Shown here one piece after another: positions 26,292-34,978 of a stretch of 64,000 nt of DNA (position 1 is its first letter; each line of letters starts with the position of its first letter). The notes below the pieces were generated by a model, which saw only the letters and a program-made list of their open reading frames with translations, ran no database searches and had not been told where the DNA came from. The DNA is from Carboxydothermus hydrogenoformans Z-2901 (lineage in GTDB: Bacteria; Bacillota; Z-2901; Carboxydothermales; Carboxydothermaceae): NCBI RefSeq assembly GCF_000012865.1, contig NC_007503.1:1-64000 (forward strand). The letters are read 5' to 3'. The translations under genes were made by a program, and so were the position numbers.

Positions 26292-28180
26292 TAAATACCC
26301 AGTTTGGCGCGGCGGTCGTTGATGTGGGCAAGGATATCATCGGCAACTTTGACGGGGTCGCTCCCCACGGCTATTCTTCCGCCGGTGATACTGGGGAGGT
26401 CCCGGGTTAAAAGTTTTACCAGGTTTGGTGCACCCATCACCGGAGGATCCGGAGCTACATGGGTATATAAGCCATAGGCTAAGGCAAAGAGGGCGTCAAT
26501 GGTAGCTTTTTGTTCCATGTACATGGGAGCGGTCACGGCTACCGGCAAATCGGCGGTGTCAACGTTTAAGGCGTTGGCTAAGGCTGTTACCACTAAAGAA
26601 ATTCGGCCGGTGTCGGTACAGGTCCCAAAAGAAAGTACCGGTGGAATATTTAAGTTTCGGCATACTTCACTAAGTCCTGGTCCGGCTAAGTTTATCGCAT
26701 CCAAATTACAGAGTCCGGCAACTTCAAGGGCATGGTTGCCGCAGCCACCGGATAAGATCAGGATATCCCGCTTAATTAACTCTTTTGCCAGGTTTACGGT
26801 GACGTAGTCCTGAGGACCGTTCTTTAAAGTAGTGCAATTGATAAGTCCAACCGCTCCTTTAATCTTTCCGGCTTTAATAACTTCAATTAAAGGATTTATG
26901 CTGCCACCCAAAGCTTTTAAAATAGCTTCCGGGGTGAAACCGGTGATGGCTTTTTGGATGTTGGCGGGAATTTTGGGGGTAATTTTTCCGTGGCGTTTGT
27001 TTTTAAAGCTGTCAACGGCGATATCAATGATTTTTTGCGCGATTTCCCGAACTTCACTGGGCTTATAGTCAAGGAAATGGTGAATACCCGGAAAACGTAC
27101 CAGCCGGGATACCGAGACTAATGTTGCTCCGTATTTTTCCGCTAAAGGTCCTAAATTGGGCGGTGAGCAGTTCATATCCATCGCCAAGACATCAACGGCT
27201 CCAGTGGCCAACATCGGCTCAATAGTTAGCCAGTTGCCGGTTAGACCCCGGAAAACTTCGTCCTTTTGGAAGCGCTGTACTACTTCCTGGCCGCTTTCAA
27301 TACTGCCGTAAATTCTAAGGCTTTTGGCACCGGCGGCTTTGGCTTTATCCTGGTTTACCGCTTCTTTAGCCGCTAAGATTAAAGCCACCCCGACAAACGG
27401 TTCGTGACCGTTAAAGACGATGTTGATGTAATCCGCATCAAAGATGCCCAGGTCCACATCCATTTCATGGGGCATACCGGTACCAAATAAAATATCCTGC
27501 ACCAGCTCAAGGCCTATCTGGGCACCGTAAATACAGGAAAGTCCGAGCCTTAGTCCTTTAGTTGCTAAGGATACATAATCCCCGTCGACGTTGGTAAGGC
27601 AGCTGGCGGCGGCATCTTTTAGCTCGTGCAGGGGACCGGCCGGATAAATCCCAAGCTTACGCCAGACTTCTTTTCGTTTTAAAGGAGCGTAGACCTCAAT
27701 CATTTTCCCCGGTTCGTCATAGTCCCGGTATAACTCCCAGATTAAAAAGTCGGAAAGACGTACTGCCACATCTTCCGGTTTGCCTTCGGTGTTTAGCTCT
27801 AAATCCTTGGCCATCTGGTAAAGTTTATCTTTATCGGTAATGGTAAAGGGGGTGTTACCGAGAGCGGTCATTTTTAAAGTTTTATAAGCTTCATAGGCAT
27901 GGTAAGTATAGGTTGAAGTACCCATTACGTTTCTTAATAGCATGTAGCGCATTGCCATGCCATCGGCGTTAATTCCGCAGACCCCCAGGGTTGCTCCAAC
28001 CTTTTCGTTTATCCGGCAAGGACCGTTACTGCAGAGCTGACAGGAAACCCCGAGCTCGCAGTAATTGCAGCGGATCTTTTCCTGGGGGTCAAAACGGTCA
28101 AAACAGTTGGAAAGCTGGTCTTCGGCTAATCGCTGATATAGCTCGTTAACCGATGGGTGAATGGACGTTTTTGTAGCCAT
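26291..28180 (-). CDS. cooS: Carbon monoxide dehydrogenase-like protein CooS (CODH-V type)
   Basis: The 629-residue protein has the fold of the Ni-Fe CO dehydrogenase catalytic subunit. Cysteines C38 and C41 (CNYC, a CX2C) suggest a [2Fe-2S] D cluster; C47, C50, C55 and C68 fit cluster B. Cluster C ligands H259, C338, C449, C480 and C521 and K558 are kept. However, the usual GICCTGNE motif reads GSIESGQE, so the cysteine matching C295 of CODH-II is lost, and the HSxHGxH proton-relay motif is replaced around TSTYTYHAYEAY. No electron carrier or maturation gene is adjacent. It matches what I recall as CODH-V, reported to hold a modified cluster without CO oxidation. Start ATG 28180 follows GGAGGAGGT. 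Confidence 0.9.
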   Translation of the reverse strand: MATKTSIHPSVNELYQRLAEDQLSNCFDRFDPQEKIRCNYCELGVSCQLCSNGPCRINEKVGATLGVCGINADGMAMRYMLLRNVMGTSTYTYHAYEAYKTLKMTALGNTPFTITDKDKLYQMAKDLELNTEGKPEDVAVRLSDFLIWELYRDYDEPGKMIEVYAPLKRKEVWRKLGIYPAGPLHELKDAAASCLTNVDGDYVSLATKGLRLGLSCIYGAQIGLELVQDILFGTGMPHEMDVDLGIFDADYINIVFNGHEPFVGVALILAAKEAVNQDKAKAAGAKSLRIYGSIESGQEVVQRFQKDEVFRGLTGNWLTIEPMLATGAVDVLAMDMNCSPPNLGPLAEKYGATLVSVSRLVRFPGIHHFLDYKPSEVREIAQKIIDIAVDSFKNKRHGKITPKIPANIQKAITGFTPEAILKALGGSINPLIEVIKAGKIKGAVGLINCTTLKNGPQDYVTVNLAKELIKRDILILSGGCGNHALEVAGLCNLDAINLAGPGLSEVCRNLNIPPVLSFGTCTDTGRISLVVTALANALNVDTADLPVAVTAPMYMEQKATIDALFALAYGLYTHVAPDPPVMGAPNLVKLLTRDLPSITGGRIAVGSDPVKVADDILAHINDRRAKLGI

Positions 28181-28248
28181 TTTACCTACCTCCTCCAAAA
28201 AATTTTCTTTTTTAGATTGGTATTTAAAAGAAAAAAATATACATAAGG

Positions 28249-28277
28249 TTGCCAAAATAGCTTGGGAGTGTTATAAT
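28249..28277 (+). promoter_or_regulatory. Promoter of rpsF-ssb-rpsR
   Basis: TTGCCA (28249-28254), 17 bp, then TATAAT (28272-28277). The start of transcription would be about 28284, giving a leader of about 70 bases before rpsF. Confidence 0.75.
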
Positions 28278-28292
28278 TTTTGCGGCAAACTG

Positions 28293-28345
28293 TACTACCC
28301 TGCTCTATCCAGCGAGATAGGGCCATAGTCCAGAGGGAGGAGGTG
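28293..28345 (+). promoter_or_regulatory. Structured rpsF leader, possible S6:S18 target
   Basis: The leader contains CTATC and GATAG arms around CAGCGA (about 28302-28317), flanked by CCC and GGG. In many bacteria the S6:S18 complex represses this operon by binding a leader hairpin. The position fits, but I could not match the known motif base by base. Confidence 0.35.
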
Positions 28346-28351
28346 TAAGTA

Positions 28352-28642
28352 ATGCTGCGCCAGTACGAAGTAATGTACATTTTGCATCCGGAGCTTGATG
28401 CGGAAAAAACCGAAAGCATTATTGAGAGATTTAAAGGGATGATTGAACAGGAAGGCGGCGAAGTAACCAAAATCGACCGCTGGGGCAAACGGCGTTTTGC
28501 CTATGAAATTAAAAAGCTCCGGGAAGGCTATTATGTGGTAATGAACTTTAAAGCCAAAGCGGAAACTGCACAAGAGCTTGACCGGCTTTTAAGAATTTCC
28601 GATGATGTTGTGCGGCATATTGTTATTCGGGAAGACAAGTAA
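28352..28642 (+). CDS. rpsF: 30S ribosomal protein S6
   Basis: The 96-residue protein begins LRQYEVMYILHPELDAEKTESIIERFKGMIEQEGGEV and includes DRWGKRRFAYEIKKLREGYYVVMNFKA, the S6 signature. S6 binds the central domain of 16S rRNA with S18. It opens the rpsF-ssb-rpsR operon, the order usual in Firmicutes. GGGAGGAGGTG precedes the ATG. Confidence 0.97.
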   Translation: MLRQYEVMYILHPELDAEKTESIIERFKGMIEQEGGEVTKIDRWGKRRFAYEIKKLREGYYVVMNFKAKAETAQELDRLLRISDDVVRHIVIREDK

Positions 28643-28660
28643 CCTTTTGGGGTGAATTTT

Positions 28661-29092
28661 ATGTTTAATAAAGTTATTTTAATAGGGAGGCTGACCCGGG
28701 ACCCGGAGCTTAGACATACACCCCAGGGAACGCCGGTAGCATCGATCACCGTTGCGGTAGACCGTCCTTTTACCACCAAAGAAGGGCAACGGGAAACCGA
28801 CTTTATTGATGTGGTGGTTTGGCAGAAACTTGCCGAAACCGTCGCCCGCGTCTTAACCAAAGGACGGCTTGTTATGGTGGAAGGAAGACTGCAAATTAGA
28901 AGCTATACCGATAAAGAAGGCCAGAAACGGCGGGTTTATGAAGTAGTGGGGGAAAACGTGAGGTTTTTAGATAAACCCAAGAATGCTGGATTGGCTCCTG
29001 GCAACTTACCTGACGAGTTTCCTGCGGTGGACTTTGACCCGTCGGATTTTGGTACGGAAATCGAGATTAGCGATGAAGATATCCCATTTTAA
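28661..29092 (+). CDS. ssb: Single-stranded DNA-binding protein
   Basis: The 143-residue SSB has the OB fold (NKVILIGRLTRDPELRHTPQGTPVASITVAVDRPF ... DFIDVVVWQKLAETV) and ends in the acidic tip ISDEDIPF that recruits replication and repair proteins. ATG 28661 follows TTTTGGGGTGA; GTG 28652 lies in that sequence and is rejected. It is embedded between rpsF and rpsR. Confidence 0.96.
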   Translation: MFNKVILIGRLTRDPELRHTPQGTPVASITVAVDRPFTTKEGQRETDFIDVVVWQKLAETVARVLTKGRLVMVEGRLQIRSYTDKEGQKRRVYEVVGENVRFLDKPKNAGLAPGNLPDEFPAVDFDPSDFGTEIEISDEDIPF

Positions 29093-29110
29093 CGTAAGGG
29101 AGGTTGGACC

Positions 29111-29341
29111 GTGAAAAAAGAAAAAGGTAGCCGTCGCAAAAAGCGGGTATGTGCTTTTTGCGTGGATAAAATAGTAGATGTAGATTACAAAGACGTAAAC
29201 CGTCTGAAAAAATATATTACCGAACGGGGTAAAATTCTTCCCCGGCGGATTTCCGGTAATTGTGCCCGGCACCAGCGGCGTCTTACTACCGCCATCAAGC
29301 GGGCTCGAATTATGGCTTTACTGCCGTTTACCGTAGAATAA
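29111..29341 (+). CDS. rpsR: 30S ribosomal protein S18, zinc-ribbon form
   Basis: The 76-residue protein has [60 protein letters not shown], all S18. C14 and C17 with C51 and H54 form the metal-binding pattern of the Cys-containing S18 type. GTG 29111 is the start, after GGGAGGTTGG. A terminator follows directly. Confidence 0.96.
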   Translation: MKKEKGSRRKKRVCAFCVDKIVDVDYKDVNRLKKYITERGKILPRRISGNCARHQRRLTTAIKRARIMALLPFTVE

Positions 29342-29347
29342 GCGCTG

Positions 29348-29378
29348 AAAAAGGAGCTTTTTATGGCTCCTTTTTTTA
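29348..29378 (+). terminator. Terminator after rpsR
   Basis: AAAAAGGAGC and GCTCCTTTTT form a 10-bp stem around an A/T loop, followed by more Ts. It closes the rpsF-ssb-rpsR operon. Confidence 0.9.
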
Positions 29379-29464
29379 GTTTATTGCAAGTTCCAGCGTT
29401 TTACTCTATAATAATTGGCAACTTACGATTATAATTAAAGTTGAATAAAAAATGAGGTGATTTT

Positions 29465-30454
29465 TTGAACAGCACCCGGCAGTTAGTAGAAAGTGCTTTT
29501 TTAGCGGCGATTACAGCGGTTTTGGTCATATTAAGTGTGTATTTTCCGCCCTTGGCGATAGTTGTAGATTTTCTTACCCCCATACCTATTGCCGTGTTAG
29601 TGGTAAGGCATTCGACCAAAGCAGGTATTTTGGCAATTGGGGTGGCGGCTATTCTTCCCCTTTTGACTATGGCTGACCCTATAACGGTTTTTACGGTTTT
29701 ATTTAAGACAGGACCTCTTGGGCTTGTTTATGGCTATTTTATCAAAAGAAACTTAAAACCAACCTTAACCGTTGCCGCCGGAATGGTAGCAGGAACTTTA
29801 GGAACGGTAATTACGTGGGGGATTACGTTTTTCCTGACAAAAATTAATCCCTTTGTCATCGGGCGGGATATGGAGGAAGCGGGAAAACAGGTATTAGAGT
29901 TTTACTATAAAACGGGACTTATAAAGCCCGGTACCGAACAGGCGAAAATGTTAGCCGATACTTTTGCCCAGATGCCTAAAATAGCCGAGCTATTACTTCC
30001 CGGGGCAATTCTAATTTCTTCGCTAATTTTTGCCTATCTTACCTTTATTCTTACGAAAAAGCTTTTGGGCCGCTTAGGATATAGTTATCCCGACCTGCCT
30101 CCTTTTCGGCTCTGGCGGATGCCCTTAGGGCTTTTACTGGTGATGGCGGTGGGGGTACTAATGTTTTCGGGCTTTCAAAAATACCCGGTAATAAGTAAAA
30201 TTGGCTTTAATCTTATGTATATAACCGGCTTTTTGTTTTTTATAAGTGGACTGAGCATTACCGTTTTTGCCTTTAAAAACCAGGTTTTGCCGCCTTTGTG
30301 GCGAACATTTTTAATAGTTTTTGGGATATTATATCCCCCTATGGCCATGTGGTTTATCCTGGTTTTGGGCATGACCGATACATTGTTTGATTTTCGCAAA
30401 AAGTGGGAATCCGGGAGGGTGAATGATGAAGGTAATACTTCTAACGGAAGTTAA
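29465..30454 (+). CDS. YybS family membrane protein (DUF2232)
   Basis: A 329-residue protein with about eight membrane helices; the N-terminal half resembles S components of ECF transporters (VESAFLAAITAVLVILSVYFPPLAIVVDFLTPIPIAVLVVRHS). It is the YybS family, usually found just before rplI as here. The substrate, if it transports anything, is unknown. The start is TTG 29465 after GAGGTGA. Its end overlaps rplI by about 29 bp. Confidence 0.85.
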   Translation: MNSTRQLVESAFLAAITAVLVILSVYFPPLAIVVDFLTPIPIAVLVVRHSTKAGILAIGVAAILPLLTMADPITVFTVLFKTGPLGLVYGYFIKRNLKPTLTVAAGMVAGTLGTVITWGITFFLTKINPFVIGRDMEEAGKQVLEFYYKTGLIKPGTEQAKMLADTFAQMPKIAELLLPGAILISSLIFAYLTFILTKKLLGRLGYSYPDLPPFRLWRMPLGLLLVMAVGVLMFSGFQKYPVISKIGFNLMYITGFLFFISGLSITVFAFKNQVLPPLWRTFLIVFGILYPPMAMWFILVLGMTDTLFDFRKKWESGRVNDEGNTSNGS

Positions 30455-30881
30455 AAAACTTGGGAAAAAGGGAGATGTAGTGGAGGTTGCCGAAGGTTAC
30501 GGGCGTAACTACCTGATTGCCAAAGGTCTTGCGGTAGAAGCTACCGAAGGTAAATTAAAGGAATTACAACAACAAAAAGAAGCGGCTAACCGGAGGAAAG
30601 AAAAAGAATTGCAAGAGGCAAGAAGCTTGGCGGAAAAGCTTAAAAATATTGAATTAGTCTTATACGGAAAAGGCGGGGAAAATGGCAAGCTTTTTGGAGC
30701 GATAACCAGTAAAGATATTGCCGAAGCTTTAGAGAAAAATTACCAAATTAAAATTGATAAAAGAAAATTGGATTTAAAAGAAAACATTAAAGCCCTTGGA
30801 GTGTATACGGTAGAAGTAAAGCTTCATCCGGAGGTAACAGCAAAACTCAAGGTAGCGGTTAAAGAAGAAGGAAGGGGTTAA
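30426..30881 (+). CDS. rplI: 50S ribosomal protein L9
   Basis: The 151-residue L9 begins MKVILLTEVKKLGKKGDVVEVAEGYGRNYLIAKGLAVEAT, the rRNA-binding N-terminal domain, then a long connecting helix (about 40-75) and a C-terminal domain. Two ATGs are adjacent; ATG 30426 has the better distance from GGGAGGG (30413-30419) than ATG 30423 and gives the standard N-terminus. It lies inside the yybS-rplI-lonC-dnaB run. Confidence 0.95.
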   Translation: MKVILLTEVKKLGKKGDVVEVAEGYGRNYLIAKGLAVEATEGKLKELQQQKEAANRRKEKELQEARSLAEKLKNIELVLYGKGGENGKLFGAITSKDIAEALEKNYQIKIDKRKLDLKENIKALGVYTVEVKLHPEVTAKLKVAVKEEGRG

Positions 30882-30883
30882 AG

Positions 30884-32782
30884 GTGAAATTTTTTCTACT
30901 GCCTAACGAGCGGCGCGAATTGGAAAAAAAAGTCGAACTAATCGGAAATGTATTAACCAATTTATACGGTCCGGATAAACTTATTTTAAAAGCTGCCAAG
31001 GTGGAAGCCTTAAATCTCATTCAATCGGAGAAGTTAGAAGAAAAGGTTTTGGGCTATCAGAAAATCGTCTTAGAGGATCCCTCCCTGACCCGGGTACCGG
31101 CGGCAGGTGAACTTGCCGAAATTTTAGCAACCATTGAAGACCATATAGCGGATATTTTAGCCCGCCGGACGGTAGAGGAAGACCTGGAGCGCAAAGTAGA
31201 GCGGAAGATGCAGGAACGGCATGAGGAGTATTTAGAGGAAATCCGGCGGCAGGTTTTAAAAGAATCCGGCAACGTGGAAAACGCTCAAACCTTAAAAAAA
31301 CTCGCCCGCCTGGAAAAATTAGAAGAAACCAAAATTGCTGCCACGGCTATGTCTTTTCTCCGTCCCCGGAGTTTTTCCGAAATCGTCGGGCAGGAGCGGG
31401 CCATTCGGGCACTTTTAGCAAAACTTTCATCACCTTTTCCCCAGCACATCCTCTTATATGGACCGCCGGGGGTGGGGAAGACCACCGCTGCCCGTTTGTG
31501 TTTGGAAGAGGCCAAAAAGCGTAAAGGCTCACCCTTTGCTCCGGATGCTCCTTTTGTGGAAGTGGATGGCACTACATTGCGCTGGGACCCACGGGAAGTT
31601 ACCAATCCCCTTTTGGGTTCGGTGCATGATCCCATTTATCAGGGAGCCCGCCGGGATTTAGCGGAAACGGGAGTGCCGGAACCAAAACTCGGACTTGTTA
31701 CCGAAGCCCACGGTGGGATATTATTTATCGATGAAATTGGGGAGTTGGACCCTTTATTACAAAATAAGCTTTTAAAAGTTTTGGAAGATAAACGGGTATA
31801 TTTTGATTCGGCCTATTACGACCCCGATGACCCCAATGTACCGCAGTACATTAAAAAAATCTTTGAAGAAGGGGCGCCGGCGGACTTTATTTTAATCGGT
31901 GCTACCACCCGCTCGCCGGAAGAAATAAATCCGGCCTTAAGGTCACGCTGCGCGGAAATCTTTTTTGAGCCGTTGGGGCCGGCGGAAATAAAAGAGATAG
32001 TTTTAAAAGCGGCGCAAAAGTTAAATGTCAAACTTGCTCCGGATGTACCGGAGCTAATTGCCGGTTATACGGTGGAAGGACGGAAGGCCGTTAATATTTT
32101 AGCCGATGGATATGCAATAGCCCGGTTTAAAAATCCCGAAGGGGATGCTTTAACCATTACCGCCGATGATATTTTAGAGGTGGTTAATGTCAGCCGGATT
32201 TCGCCCAATAACCTGGTTAGGGGTAGCGATACTTATGAAATTGGCAAAGTGTTTGGCTTAGGGGTTTATCAGTATTTGGGGTCGGTATTAGAAATTGAGG
32301 GAATAGCCTTTGATGCTAAAACTCCCGGTCAGGGAACGGTTCGTTTTAACGATACTGCCGGTTCTATGGCAAAAGATTCGGTGTTTAATGCTTTGTCGTC
32401 TATCCGAAAAATTACCGGCATCGATCCCCATAACTATGACCTGCATGTAAACGTAGTAGGCGGAGGTAATATTGACGGTCCTTCTGCCGGGGCAGCGCTG
32501 TTTTTGGTGATGTACTCGGCAATTACCAGGACTCCTTTGCGCCAGGACATTGCTATTACCGGTGAGATTTCCGTGCACGGAAGGATTAAGCCCGTAGGCG
32601 GAATTCCGGAAAAAATTTACGGCGCTAAACAGGCGGGGATTTCTACGGTACTGATTCCCTTTGATAATTTAAAAGACGTACCCCGGGGTCATTTGGGGAT
32701 AAAGGTTGTGCCGGTAAAGACGGTAGAAGAAGTAGTGGAAATTGCTACCCAAAAACCCCTTTTAACCACCAGGGCGGTGTAG
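30884..32782 (+). CDS. lonC: Lon family ATP-dependent protease, LonC type
   Basis: The 632-residue protein has a long coiled N-terminal region (about 1-160) in place of the Lon substrate domain, then an AAA+ module (Walker A GPPGVGKTT near 193-201; Walker B GGILFIDEIGEL) and a Lon proteolytic domain with the catalytic serine in DGPSAGAAL (about 533) and lysine in GGIPEKIYGAK (about 576). It is the sporulation-associated LonC type of Firmicutes. It starts at GTG 30884, 2 bp after rplI. It is distinct from the LonA and LonB forms. Confidence 0.9.
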   Translation: MKFFLLPNERRELEKKVELIGNVLTNLYGPDKLILKAAKVEALNLIQSEKLEEKVLGYQKIVLEDPSLTRVPAAGELAEILATIEDHIADILARRTVEEDLERKVERKMQERHEEYLEEIRRQVLKESGNVENAQTLKKLARLEKLEETKIAATAMSFLRPRSFSEIVGQERAIRALLAKLSSPFPQHILLYGPPGVGKTTAARLCLEEAKKRKGSPFAPDAPFVEVDGTTLRWDPREVTNPLLGSVHDPIYQGARRDLAETGVPEPKLGLVTEAHGGILFIDEIGELDPLLQNKLLKVLEDKRVYFDSAYYDPDDPNVPQYIKKIFEEGAPADFILIGATTRSPEEINPALRSRCAEIFFEPLGPAEIKEIVLKAAQKLNVKLAPDVPELIAGYTVEGRKAVNILADGYAIARFKNPEGDALTITADDILEVVNVSRISPNNLVRGSDTYEIGKVFGLGVYQYLGSVLEIEGIAFDAKTPGQGTVRFNDTAGSMAKDSVFNALSSIRKITGIDPHNYDLHVNVVGGGNIDGPSAGAALFLVMYSAITRTPLRQDIAITGEISVHGRIKPVGGIPEKIYGAKQAGISTVLIPFDNLKDVPRGHLGIKVVPVKTVEEVVEIATQKPLLTTRAV

Positions 32783-32794
32783 GAGGATTTTTTT

Positions 32795-34126
32795 ATGAAC
32801 GAGCTTTTAATGCTACCTCCGCATAATATTGATGCCGAACAGGCGGTTCTTGGGACCATATTAAGTAATGGTGAAAGCCTTTATAAAGTCATTGAAATCT
32901 TAAAACCCGAGGATTTTTACCGGGAATCCCATAAACTTCTTTACCAGGTAATGCTTGAATTAAATGAAAAGGGCGAACCGATTACCATTTTAACGGTAAC
33001 CGAGGCCTTAAAACAAAAAGGTGACCTGGAGCGGGCGGGGGGAGTTTCGTATATTGCTTCCCTTTTAGCCATGGCAGTGCCGGAAGCTACCCTGGAAAGC
33101 CATGCCGAGATAATTGAAGAAAAAGCAGTTTTGCGGCATTTAATAGACCTTTCGGAGAAAATAAAAAGGCTTAGTTATACTGAAAAAGATGCGGAAAGCA
33201 TTTTAGAAGAGGCGGAACGACTGGTTTTAGAAGTAGGAATGAAACGGAATCAGCAGTCGTATACCGCGGTTCGAGAAATTGTTTACGACGCCATCGAACG
33301 AATTGAGTTTTTATACCAGAACCGGGGCAATATTACCGGGATTCCGACTCATTTTTACGATTTAGACCGGATGTTAAACGGCTTGCAAAAAAGCGACCTG
33401 ATTATTGTGGCCGCCCGGCCGGCGATGGGAAAAACCAGTTTTTGTCTTAATGTCGCCCAAAATGCTGCGATTAAAAGCGGAGTGCCGGTGGCGGTTTTTA
33501 GCCTGGAAATGTCCAAAGAGCAGCTGGTGACCAGGATGCTGACCTCCGAAGCCATGGTAGACCAGCACCGGGTAAGGGCCGGGGAGCTTTCCGATGAAGA
33601 TTGGTTGCGGTTAACCGAAGTGGCGGGAATATTAGCTAAAGCTCCGATTTACATTGACGATACTCCCGGTTTAACGATACGCGAGCTCCGGGCCAGAGCA
33701 AGGAGGCTTAAGCAGGAAAAAAACATCGGGTTAATTATAATTGACTACCTGCAACTTTTAAACGGCAGTCGCCGGGCCGAAAGCCGGCAGCAGGAAATTT
33801 CCGAAATCTCCCGGGCCTTAAAAGGGCTGGCGAAAGAGTTAGACTTGCCGGTGGTGGCGTTATCCCAGCTTTCCCGGGCGGTGGAGGCGCGGCAGGATAA
33901 AAGGCCTATTATGTCGGATTTAAGGGAATCCGGTTCGTTAGAGCAGGATGCCGATATTGTCATGTTTATCTACCGGGAAGAGTATTACAAGCCCGATACG
34001 GAAAAGAAAAGCATAGCGGAAATTATCATTGCCAAGCAAAGAAACGGCCCAACGGGGATTGTGGAGCTGGGATTTTTAAAAGAATTCACCAAATTTGTTA
34101 ATTTAGCCAAAAAGTATACGGAATAA
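32795..34126 (+). CDS. dnaB: Replicative DNA helicase DnaB
   Basis: The 443-residue hexameric helicase opens the replication fork. The N-terminal domain (PPHNIDAEQAVLGTILSNGESL) binds primase; the RecA-like domain has Walker A AARPAMGKTSFCLN near residues 206-219, MSKEQLVTRMLTSEA, and IIIDYLQLL as Walker B, ending with motif H4 DLRESGSLEQDADIVMFIYRE. It follows lonC by 12 bp; dnaB next to rplI is a common arrangement. Confidence 0.97.
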   Translation: MNELLMLPPHNIDAEQAVLGTILSNGESLYKVIEILKPEDFYRESHKLLYQVMLELNEKGEPITILTVTEALKQKGDLERAGGVSYIASLLAMAVPEATLESHAEIIEEKAVLRHLIDLSEKIKRLSYTEKDAESILEEAERLVLEVGMKRNQQSYTAVREIVYDAIERIEFLYQNRGNITGIPTHFYDLDRMLNGLQKSDLIIVAARPAMGKTSFCLNVAQNAAIKSGVPVAVFSLEMSKEQLVTRMLTSEAMVDQHRVRAGELSDEDWLRLTEVAGILAKAPIYIDDTPGLTIRELRARARRLKQEKNIGLIIIDYLQLLNGSRRAESRQQEISEISRALKGLAKELDLPVVALSQLSRAVEARQDKRPIMSDLRESGSLEQDADIVMFIYREEYYKPDTEKKSIAEIIIAKQRNGPTGIVELGFLKEFTKFVNLAKKYTE

Positions 34127-34141
34127 TTTTTTTGGCAAAAC

Positions 34142-34171
34142 TTGACGATGGAAAGATAATAGCGGTATACT
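34142..34171 (+). promoter_or_regulatory. Promoter just after dnaB
   Basis: TTGACG (34142-34147), 18 bp, TATACT (34166-34171). Transcription would start near 34178 and meet a strong terminator about 40-50 bases later, before the P-loop gene at 34295. Confidence 0.65.
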
Positions 34172-34179
34172 AAATTTAA

Positions 34180-34227
34180 AACGCAGCATTAGACGGGACA
34201 AAGTTACTTTGTCCCGCTTTTGCGTTT
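34180..34227 (+). terminator. Strong hairpin terminator, nested stems
   Basis: CGGGACAAAG and CTTTGTCCCG (34194-34203, 34207-34216) form a 10-bp stem with a TTA loop. An outer stem pairs AACGCA (34179-34184) with TGCGTT (34221-34226), followed by Ts. It can end dnaB transcripts and also attenuate the promoter at 34142. Confidence 0.85.
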
Positions 34228-34294
34228 TTAGGGGAATATTATACAAAAAAAAGTTTTTTTAAGAAAAATTATATAACAGCTTAGGATGGTAAAA

Positions 34295-34957
34295 ATGCGC
34301 ATAGTAGAAGCCTTTATTGGCGAATATGCCAGCGGAAAGAGTGAAAATGCAGTAAACCGGGCATTGGAACTAAAAAATCAAGGCAGAACGGTAAACCTGG
34401 TGGACTTGGATACGGTAGAACCATTTTATACCCTGACTCCCATTAAAAAAGAGTTGGAAGCTTTGGGACTTAAAGTATTGGCCTGGGAGCGGGATGAGGC
34501 GCTTGGCTTTGGGGAGACAGGGGTACTTTTAAAGCCGGAAATTCGCTGGGCTCTTAGATATCCTGGGGACGTAATTTTTGATGTGGGCTACGGTGTGCAT
34601 GGTTCAAGAAGTTTAAACTTAATTGAAGGAATCTGGCAGGAACCAAATTTAAAAGTTTATACGGTTATCAATGCTTCCCGTCCCATGACCCGGGAAGTTG
34701 ATGATATTGTCGAGCATGTAAAAAGCCTTGGCCGGGTGGATGGATTAATCAACAATACCCACTTGGGGGATGAAACCACCTGGGATGTAATTTGTGACGG
34801 CGAGGAAAAAGTGTTAAGGGCTGCAAAAATTTTGGGCTTACCGGTATTATGGACCGCCGTCGACCAAAAACTAATTAATGGTAATGAGGAAATGCTTCAA
34901 AAGCTTAAAACCCCGGTTAAGGGGTTAGTAAGATACATGCCAAAAACTTTTTGGTAA
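34295..34957 (+). CDS. Uncharacterised P-loop NTP-binding protein
   Basis: I do not recognise a named family beyond a P-loop NTPase of the SIMIBI/ParA-like kind. The 220-residue product has a P-loop GEYASGKSE near residues 8-16, then VNLVDLDTVEPFYTL, DVIFDVGYGVHGSRSL and DGLINNTHLG, which resembles the guanine/adenine-specificity region. ATG 34295 follows AGGATGG; ATG 34286 is inside that site. It lies 21 bp before the 2-oxoacid oxidoreductase genes and is probably in their operon, where it might help assembly or regulation. That role is a guess from context. Confidence 0.75.
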   Translation: MRIVEAFIGEYASGKSENAVNRALELKNQGRTVNLVDLDTVEPFYTLTPIKKELEALGLKVLAWERDEALGFGETGVLLKPEIRWALRYPGDVIFDVGYGVHGSRSLNLIEGIWQEPNLKVYTVINASRPMTREVDDIVEHVKSLGRVDGLINNTHLGDETTWDVICDGEEKVLRAAKILGLPVLWTAVDQKLINGNEEMLQKLKTPVKGLVRYMPKTFW

Positions 34958-34978
34958 TACTACGAGGAGGTGCGAAAA

